Source: Fen-999 sp964469455
GTDB lineage: Bacteria > Pseudomonadota > Gammaproteobacteria > Burkholderiales > Rhodocyclaceae
Reading direction: 5' to 3'
Length of the DNA: 13,292 nucleotides
Assembly (NCBI GenBank): GCA_964469455.1
Contig: CAYXZX010000071.1
Location: 1 to 13,292, forward strand
Positions 8,301 to 13,292 of the stretch are shown piece by piece. The position numbers and the translations under genes are program-made. Positions within the stretch are counted from its first letter, which is position 1, and each line of letters begins with the position of its first letter. The notes under the pieces are model-generated. The model did not search any database and had not been told where the DNA came from. It saw only the letters and a program-made list of their open reading frames with translations.

Positions 8301-8309
8301 GGGTTGATC

Positions 8310-9398
8310 CTAAACGGGCACGTTGCAGACGCTGTTCTGGCGGGCCGGCAGCAGTTCGGCGAGGGCGGCACGGGCGTCGCGGATCATGTGTTCCGTGGTC
8401 GCCCAGTCGACGCACGCGTCGGTGATCGAGCAGCCGTACTTGAGCTTGCTGCGGTCGGCTGGAATCGGCTGGCTGCCGGCTTCGATGAAGCTCTCGATCA
8501 TCATGCCGACGATGGAGTTGTTACCGGCGCGGATCTGGTTCACGCAGTCCTGCATCACCAGCGGCTGGAGCTCCGGTTTCTTGAAGCTGTTGGCGTGCGA
8601 ACAATCGACGACGATGTTCTCGGCCAGCCGGGCCTTGGCCAGCGCCTTTTCGGCCATGGCGACACTCACCGTATCGTAGTTCGGCCGGTCGCCACCGCCG
8701 CGCAGCACCAGGTGGCCGTAACGGTTGCCACGGGTGCGGATGACGGCGGTGCGGCCGTCGCTGTTGATGCCGAGGAAGCTGTGCGGCCGCGAGGCCGACA
8801 GGATGGCGTTGATGGCGGTATCGACGGAGCCGTCGGTGCCGTTCTTGAACCCGACGGGCGTCGACAGGCCGGAGGCCATTTCCCGGTGCGTTTGCGATTC
8901 GGCAGTGCGGGCGCCGATGGCGGTCCATGCCACCAGGTCGCCGAGATATTGCGGCGAAATCGGATCGAGCGCCTCCGTGCCGGCCGGCAGGCCGATTTCA
9001 TTGACCGCGAGCAGGAACTCGCGCGCTTTCTGCATGCCTTCCTCGATGTGGAAGGAGTCGTCCAGGCGCGGGTCGTTGATGTAGCCTTTCCAGCCGGTCG
9101 AGGTGCGCGGCTTTTCGAAATAGACGCGCATCACCAGGCACAGCGCGTCGGCCACCTCGTCGGCGAGCGACTTGAGGCGCCGGGCGTAGTCGATGCCGGC
9201 GACAGGATCGTGGATGGAGCACGGGCCGACGACGACGAACAGGCGCGGGTCGCGCCGGTCGAGGATCGCCTCGAGTACGCGGCGTCCCGCCACCACTGAC
9301 TCTTCCGCGGCCTCCGTGATGGGCACCCGGGCGTGGATTTCGCCCGGCGTGGGCATGTTGTCGAAGGCTTCGATGTTGAGGTTTTCGGTCTGCTGCAT
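8310..9398 (-). CDS. 3-deoxy-7-phosphoheptulonate (DAHP) synthase, type I, AroF/AroG/AroH class
   Basis: This enzyme condenses phosphoenolpyruvate with erythrose 4-phosphate, the first committed step of the shikimate pathway. The 362-residue product (E. coli AroG 350) keeps the metal and substrate residues of the microbial type I-alpha enzymes: Cys60 in GPCSIHDP, Lys96 in RVYFEKPRT (91–99), Arg164 in IGARTAESQ, His268 in DCSHAN, Glu302-region metal ligand near 291–302, and Asp327 in YGCSITDAC (321–329). The N-terminal extension before GPCS is long enough to form the feedback-inhibitor site. I cannot tell from sequence whether phenylalanine, tyrosine or tryptophan controls it, so I leave the symbol empty. 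The ATG at 9398 has only a weak AGAG/GAG ribosome site upstream. It is the first gene of a three-gene unit and 187 bases separate it from the TonB receptor gene upstream. Confidence 0.95.
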   Translation of the reverse strand: MQQTENLNIEAFDNMPTPGEIHARVPITEAAEESVVAGRRVLEAILDRRDPRLFVVVGPCSIHDPVAGIDYARRLKSLADEVADALCLVMRVYFEKPRTSTGWKGYINDPRLDDSFHIEEGMQKAREFLLAVNEIGLPAGTEALDPISPQYLGDLVAWTAIGARTAESQTHREMASGLSTPVGFKNGTDGSVDTAINAILSASRPHSFLGINSDGRTAVIRTRGNRYGHLVLRGGGDRPNYDTVSVAMAEKALAKARLAENIVVDCSHANSFKKPELQPLVMQDCVNQIRAGNNSIVGMMIESFIEAGSQPIPADRSKLKYGCSITDACVDWATTEHMIRDARAALAELLPARQNSVCNVPV

Positions 9399-9585
9399 GA
9401 ACGGCGGCTCTGGCGGTTGCTCGAAACCATGATTGTATCTGCCCCGACGCCCGGACTGGCGCGGTTCGGAAAGGCGGGCGCCAGCGTAGCCAGGTCCGCA
9501 TCGATGCCATCAAGGCGTGTGAGTTTGTCGCGCGGGACTGTCTGCCGCCACCAGGATCGGGCAGCTTGCAACCTCTGGATTATCG
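9399..9585. other. 187-base spacer between TonB receptor and DAHP synthase genes
   Basis: Both flanking genes read on the minus strand. Apart from the TACAAT candidate, I see a modest CTGCC…GGCAG pairing about 15–40 bases past the receptor stop, with no T-run after it. There is no convincing terminator and no supported gene. Open frames crossing the spacer run into flanking genes out of frame. Confidence 0.5.
9432..9437 (-). promoter_or_regulatory. possible -10 box for the DAHP synthase unit
   Basis: On the minus strand TACAAT lies 33 bases before the DAHP synthase ATG, a close match to the sigma-70 -10 hexamer in GC-rich surroundings. The -35 region at 17-base spacing (GCCAGT) is a poor match, so activation or weak basal use would be needed. 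If real, the leader is about 25–30 bases and leaves no room for an attenuator; no leader peptide rich in aromatic codons is visible. Confidence 0.35.
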
Positions 9586-11823
9586 TCAGAATTTGATTTC
9601 GAGCCGCGCGGCGTAGCTCGGATAGGTCTTCTGCACCGTACTGGCCAATTGGTCCGTGCTGCCGAACAATTCCTCGTTGGCCGTCCGGTAATCGGCATGC
9701 TGCCAGTTGGCGGCCGAGAAGCGAAGCTGGGCGTCCGCCGAGAGCTTCCACAGGATATAGGCATCGAGGACGCGCTTGATGCCCTGGTAGTAGCGTTGGG
9801 CCTCGGTCTGCTGGACGACGAAAGCGGGCGTCCAGTTCAGGCTGGCGCCAAGCGTGAGCGGCAGGCCGCGCAGCCGGTAGTCGGCGCCAAGATTCGCGGT
9901 CCAGGTCGGTTGCTGGTCCAGGCGGTTGTTCGGACCGGGCACGTGGGCCACATCGGACCAGAAGCGGCTGTAATTGGCCCGTAGATTGATCGGCGGCGCC
10001 TCCGGATTCCATTCATCGAACCGGAACTTGGCTTCGAGTTCGACGCCACGGCTGGTCGCGCTGCCCAGGTTGCGCGGCGACGACACCCAGCGCGGCACGG
10101 GTGACCAGCTGACGCTCTGAAGTGACTTGACGTTGCGAATCAGGTTGTCGATGCTGCGTCGGAAGATGCTGGCGCTGATCAACCCTCCCGCGCCGAGATA
10201 ATGTTCGTAGGCAAGATCCAGCCCCCAGGCCAGTTCGGGCTTCAGGCCCGGGTTGCCGACACTGTCGGGACTCGTCGCGGTATTGGCGCCCGCCACCGGA
10301 TAATCGGCGGAGAGCAAAGGGCGTGCAACCAGATCGGAAAGATTCGGCGAGCGGTAGCTGCGCGTGAGGCCGAGGCGGACCTGGTCCTTGCTTTCTGGCG
10401 AGAAGCGCCAGACGCTGTGCAGCAGCGGGCTGAACACGGTGCTGACGTTGGTTCCGGAGTTCATTGCCATGTTGCTGGCGGTGCGGATGGTTTCGCCGCG
10501 CAGGCCCCCATAGACCGACCAGAGTGGCGAGACGTCCCATTCGTCCTGGGCGTACAGAGCGAGACGCGTCGTGCGTGCCTTGAAGTCGTCGCCGTAGGCG
10601 GACAGCGGATTGCTGCCGTCCTGCAACACGCGCGCGGTTTCCTGGCGGTTGCCGATTTCGATGTCCCAGCCGGCCGCGATCTTGTGATCCTGGCGCCAGG
10701 GACGGGAATACTTGCCAGCGGTGATCACGGTGGTCTGCTCGACGTCGCTGTCACTATTTCCGGCATGGACGAGGGATTGCAGCGAGTCGTACTGCCTTCG
10801 CGTCGTCGAACTGTCGCTGGCCCATTGCCCGCCGCTCAGACGCATTTCCAGGCGTGCTCCGTCGGCGAGGGATAGTCTCAGGGTGCCGAACGCCCTGAGC
10901 AGCTGGCTTTGCGAATCGCTGTGCGAGGTGGCCAGCGCATACGGCGCCGGCGTCGCGCCCAGGGATTGCGTGAGATTCGTCGTGCCGTCGCCATGGCTGC
11001 GTGACTGCATGAGGAATGGCTGCAATGTGATGCTGTCGCCCGCATCGAGACGCCAGTTGAGGCGGCCGCTGATGTGCGTGCGTTCGGCGGCGTTATGGCT
11101 GTCGTCGCGTTGCGTTTGCGCGAGCGTCGGCAGCCCGGTGGCTGTGTTCACCGCCGTTGTTTGCGTGACGGAAGTGCTCGGCAGGTCGCGCCAGGAGACA
11201 TTGGCAGTGACGTTGTAATTGAGCGCGCCGATGCGGTCGTCGCGCTGCAGGAACACACCTGGCTGGAAGTGCCCGCCCTCGTAGCCGAAATTGAGGCGCG
11301 CCTCGTTGCCTTTCCTGGCGAATCCTTCGCGCAGGACGATGTTGATGGTGCCGGCGATGGCACGCGCGCCGTATTCGGCGACCGGACCGCGCATGATCTC
11401 GATGCGTTCCACCTGCTCGGGTGACAGCGTGTCCAGGGAGAACCCGCGCGGCATCGGCTCGCCGTTGAGCAGTATCTGGGTATAGCCCTTGCCGAGTCCG
11501 CGCATGCGGATGTCGCCACCCCGACCCGGCGTGCCGGCCGTTGTGACGCCCGGCAGCCGCTTGAGCACTTCCGCGATGGTGGTGTCGCCCTGCCGGTCCA
11601 GTTCCTCTCGCCCGAACACCATCTTTGCCGCCGTTGAGTAACGGCGCTCCTCCGTATCCGAGAGCCTCTTGCCTTCGATGACGATGGTTTCCGTGTTGGG
11701 CTTCGCGGTGTTCGGGGCGGCGGGCGAAGAAGTGCCATCGCTTTCCGCGTGGGCGGCCGGCAGCGCGGCCATTGCGCAGAGGAGCCATGCGCATCGGGCG
11801 GATGATTGCAAGGTGGGCGCCAT
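9586..11823 (-). CDS. TonB-dependent outer-membrane receptor
   Basis: The 745-residue protein is a beta-barrel receptor that imports a scarce ligand (commonly an iron chelate or cobalamin) using energy from TonB. It has a signal peptide of about 26 residues (basic start, WLLCAMAALPA core, cleavage after AHA) and a TonB-box-like ETIVIE at 45–50. The plug domain covers about 60–165, with AEVLKRLPGV (84–93), IRMRGLG (105–111), QILLNGEPMPRG (116–127) and the plug end IEIMRGPVAEYGARAIAGTINIV (141–163). The barrel runs to a C-terminal phenylalanine (IKF), the usual BAM signal. No N-terminal STN signalling domain is present, so control through a FecR/sigma pair is not expected. The start ATG at 11823 lacks a clear Shine-Dalgarno, but it gives a good signal peptide. 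It follows mfd by 122 bases on the same strand. No transport partners are nearby and the ligand is unknown. Confidence 0.93.
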   Translation of the reverse strand: MAPTLQSSARCAWLLCAMAALPAAHAESDGTSSPAAPNTAKPNTETIVIEGKRLSDTEERRYSTAAKMVFGREELDRQGDTTIAEVLKRLPGVTTAGTPGRGGDIRMRGLGKGYTQILLNGEPMPRGFSLDTLSPEQVERIEIMRGPVAEYGARAIAGTINIVLREGFARKGNEARLNFGYEGGHFQPGVFLQRDDRIGALNYNVTANVSWRDLPSTSVTQTTAVNTATGLPTLAQTQRDDSHNAAERTHISGRLNWRLDAGDSITLQPFLMQSRSHGDGTTNLTQSLGATPAPYALATSHSDSQSQLLRAFGTLRLSLADGARLEMRLSGGQWASDSSTTRRQYDSLQSLVHAGNSDSDVEQTTVITAGKYSRPWRQDHKIAAGWDIEIGNRQETARVLQDGSNPLSAYGDDFKARTTRLALYAQDEWDVSPLWSVYGGLRGETIRTASNMAMNSGTNVSTVFSPLLHSVWRFSPESKDQVRLGLTRSYRSPNLSDLVARPLLSADYPVAGANTATSPDSVGNPGLKPELAWGLDLAYEHYLGAGGLISASIFRRSIDNLIRNVKSLQSVSWSPVPRWVSSPRNLGSATSRGVELEAKFRFDEWNPEAPPINLRANYSRFWSDVAHVPGPNNRLDQQPTWTANLGADYRLRGLPLTLGASLNWTPAFVVQQTEAQRYYQGIKRVLDAYILWKLSADAQLRFSAANWQHADYRTANEELFGSTDQLASTVQKTYPSYAARLEIKF

Positions 11824-11853
11824 TGGTTGGCTAAGGCGAATGACACGACGAAC

Positions 11854-11902
11854 GCATGCATGCTACGCAACGCGCGCTTCGGCGTCAGTAAGGAAATGTT
11901 AC
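11854..11902. promoter_or_regulatory. operator-like palindromes in the TonB receptor leader
   Basis: The 122-base gap between mfd and the receptor contains a perfect 10-bp palindrome GCATGCATGC (11854–11863) and an interrupted inverted repeat GTAA-N7-TTAC (11888–11902), which lie 31–40 and 65–79 bases upstream of the receptor ATG. Neither matches a Fur box (GATAATGATAATCATTATC-like), and I could not place a good sigma-70 promoter. They are candidate binding sites only. Confidence 0.2.
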
Positions 11903-11945
11903 GAGGTTGCGGCGTAAGGCCATTGCCGAGCCATGGCGGCGCACC

Positions 11946-13292
11946 CTAGCCTTTGGGCCCGAGTTTGCGGAACAGGCTGGTGACGGCGGCGACCCTGTCC
12001 TTCAGTGTCGTTGTCTCCTTCTTCCACACCAGCCTGTCGGGGCCGGCGAGCTTGAAGGCGCGGTCGGACTGGATCAGCAGAATGATGTCGGCCGGATCGA
12101 CGGGTGGATTCGGGATCAACTGCAGCTGGATGGAGGCCGGCCCGGCGTCCAGCTTGGCGATGCCGATGCTTCGGCCGGCCAGGCGCAGGCGGTGCGTTTC
12201 CAGCAGGGCCAGGGTCTGCGCCGGCAGTTCGCCGAAGCGGTCGACCAGTTCCTCCTGCATGGCGCGCAGCTCATCCTCGCTGTCGCAGTTGGCGAGCCGC
12301 TTGTAGAGCGTCAGGCGTTCGTGCACATCCGGGCAGTAGTCGTCGGGCAATAGTGCCGGCGTGCGCAGGTTGATCTCGGCGGTCACCGACAGCGGCGCGG
12401 TGAGGTCCGGCATCGCCTTGCCGTCCTTCAGCGCCCTGACGGCGGCGTTGAGCATGTTGGTGTAGAGGGCGAAGCCGACTTCGTGGATTTCGCCGCTCTG
12501 GTTTTCGCCGAGCACTTCGCCGGCGCCGCGGATTTCCAGGTCATGCATGGCCAGGAAGAAGCCGGACCCCAGCTCTTCCATCGACTGGATCGCTTCCAGG
12601 CGGCGCTGGGCCAGCGCGGTCGGCCTGGCGTCCTCGTGGGTGAGCAGGTAGGCGTAGGCCTGGTGATGCGACCTGCCGACCCTGCCGCGCAACTGGTGCA
12701 ATTGCGCCAGGCCGAACTTGTCGGCGCGGTTGATCACGATGGTGTTGGCGTGCGGATTGTCGATACCGGTTTCGATAATGGTCGAGCAGAGCAGCAGGTT
12801 GTGCTTCTGCTGGGTGAATTCGCGCATCACCCGTTCGAGCTCGCGTTCCGGCAGCTGGCCGTGGCCGACCACGATGCGGGCTTCCGGCAGCAGTTTCTGA
12901 ATCCGGACGCGCATGTTGTCGATGGTGTCGACTTCGTTGTGCAGGAAATAAACCTGGCCGCCGCGTTTGAATTCGCGCAGGCAGGCCTCGCGAATCAGGC
13001 CTTCCGACCACTTGCTGACGAAGGTCTTGATGGCCAGCCGCTTCTGCGGGGCGGTGGCGATCACCGAGAAATCGCGCAGCCCTTCCAGCGAGAGGCCGAG
13101 CGTGCGCGGAATCGGCGTCGCCGTGAGGGTCAGCACGTCGACTTCCGATCGCAGCGCCTTCAGGGCTTCCTTCTGCCTGACGCCGAAACGGTGCTCCTCG
13201 TCGACGATGACCAGGCCCAGCCGCGAGAAATTCACATCCTTCTGCAGCAGCCGGTGGGTGCCGATCAGGATGTCGATGCGGCCTTCGGCCAG
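11946..13292 (-). CDS. mfd: transcription-repair coupling factor Mfd, C-terminal part (5' end outside window)
   Basis: The frame is open to the window edge and gives the last 448 residues of Mfd, the translocase that removes RNA polymerase stalled at DNA lesions and recruits UvrA (E. coli Mfd about 1148 residues, so roughly 700 are missing here). Counting from the window edge, the RecG-like motor motifs are IGTHRLL (10–16), DEEHRFG (31–37, motif II), TLTATPIPRTL (55–65, motif III), STIIETGIDNP (170–180, motif V) and QLRGRVGRS (200–208, motif VI). The conserved GHGQLPERELE sits between III and V. After the motor lies the C-terminal regulatory domain (D7, TRCF domain, about 320–430), including DDYCPDVHERLTLYKRL. 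DEEHR rather than the DEQHR of RecG, together with the D7 domain, settles the identity. The TAG at 11946–11948 ends the protein in GPKG. Confidence 0.96.
   Translation of the reverse strand: MAEGRIDILIGTHRLLQKDVNFSRLGLVIVDEEHRFGVRQKEALKALRSEVDVLTLTATPIPRTLGLSLEGLRDFSVIATAPQKRLAIKTFVSKWSEGLIREACLREFKRGGQVYFLHNEVDTIDNMRVRIQKLLPEARIVVGHGQLPERELERVMREFTQQKHNLLLCSTIIETGIDNPHANTIVINRADKFGLAQLHQLRGRVGRSHHQAYAYLLTHEDARPTALAQRRLEAIQSMEELGSGFFLAMHDLEIRGAGEVLGENQSGEIHEVGFALYTNMLNAAVRALKDGKAMPDLTAPLSVTAEINLRTPALLPDDYCPDVHERLTLYKRLANCDSEDELRAMQEELVDRFGELPAQTLALLETHRLRLAGRSIGIAKLDAGPASIQLQLIPNPPVDPADIILLIQSDRAFKLAGPDRLVWKKETTTLKDRVAAVTSLFRKLGPKG

Noticed and set aside
8304..9299. Plus-strand open frame opposite the DAHP synthase gene.
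   Set aside because: The opposite strand carries all catalytic motifs of DAHP synthase. The translation here is low-complexity, rich in Ala/Gly/Asp/Arg/Val.
9131..10012. Minus-strand frame running through the end of the receptor gene, the spacer and the start of DAHP synthase.
   Set aside because: It is out of frame with both supported genes, and its Arg/Ser-rich translation looks like a frame shadow.
11824..11945. Cobalamin or other riboswitch before the TonB receptor.
   Set aside because: The gap is only 122 bases and lacks the conserved boxes and multi-stem layout of a cobalamin element.
11946..13292. RecG helicase instead of Mfd.
   Set aside because: Motif II is DEEHR rather than DEQHR, and a C-terminal TRCF/D7 domain follows the motor.

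Overview
This is a GC-rich stretch of ordinary bacterial chromosome, most likely from a betaproteobacterium; the Rhodocyclales or a neighbouring group is my best guess. The main clue is the run hfq–hflX–hflK–hflC–(DUF2065)–hisZ–purA, a gene order I associate with betaproteobacteria. A HisZ subunit and a short acidic Hfq tail agree with this. No phage, transposon, CRISPR, tRNA or rRNA gene is visible.

Left half (1–6165, plus strand): the end of hfq is followed by hflX (GTP-dependent ribosome rescue and splitting factor), hflK and hflC (inner-membrane band-7 proteins that hold and regulate the FtsH protease), a 62-residue two-helix membrane protein of the DUF2065/YjeT family, hisZ (regulatory subunit for a short HisG) and purA (adenylosuccinate synthetase). 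From hflK to purA the genes are separated by 1, 12, -4 and 2 bases, so they are almost certainly co-transcribed and partly translationally coupled. A weak extended -10 element inside the end of hflX and a repeated heptamer before hflK could give hflKC its own control.

Centre (6166–6273): purA and the next gene converge on a short spacer unusually rich in inverted repeats. It holds an 11-bp perfect hairpin, two GAA-loop hairpins and a nested fourth stem. It may be a bidirectional transcription end, a dispersed REP-like repeat, or both.

Right half (6274–13292, minus strand): reading in the direction of transcription, mfd (only its C-terminal 448 residues are in the window) is followed by a TonB-dependent outer-membrane receptor. 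Then comes a compact three-gene unit: a type I DAHP synthase (first step of aromatic amino-acid synthesis), a DUF1015 protein and an enoyl-CoA hydratase/crotonase, separated by only 9 and 14 bases. The receptor stands alone, with no visible tonB/exbBD, sigma or anti-sigma genes, and its ligand cannot be told from sequence.

Most of the window is well-understood housekeeping. The least explained items are the structured spacer at 6170–6275, the DUF1015–crotonase pair attached to DAHP synthase, and the orphan TonB receptor with operator-like repeats in its leader. I see no convincing new multi-gene system.
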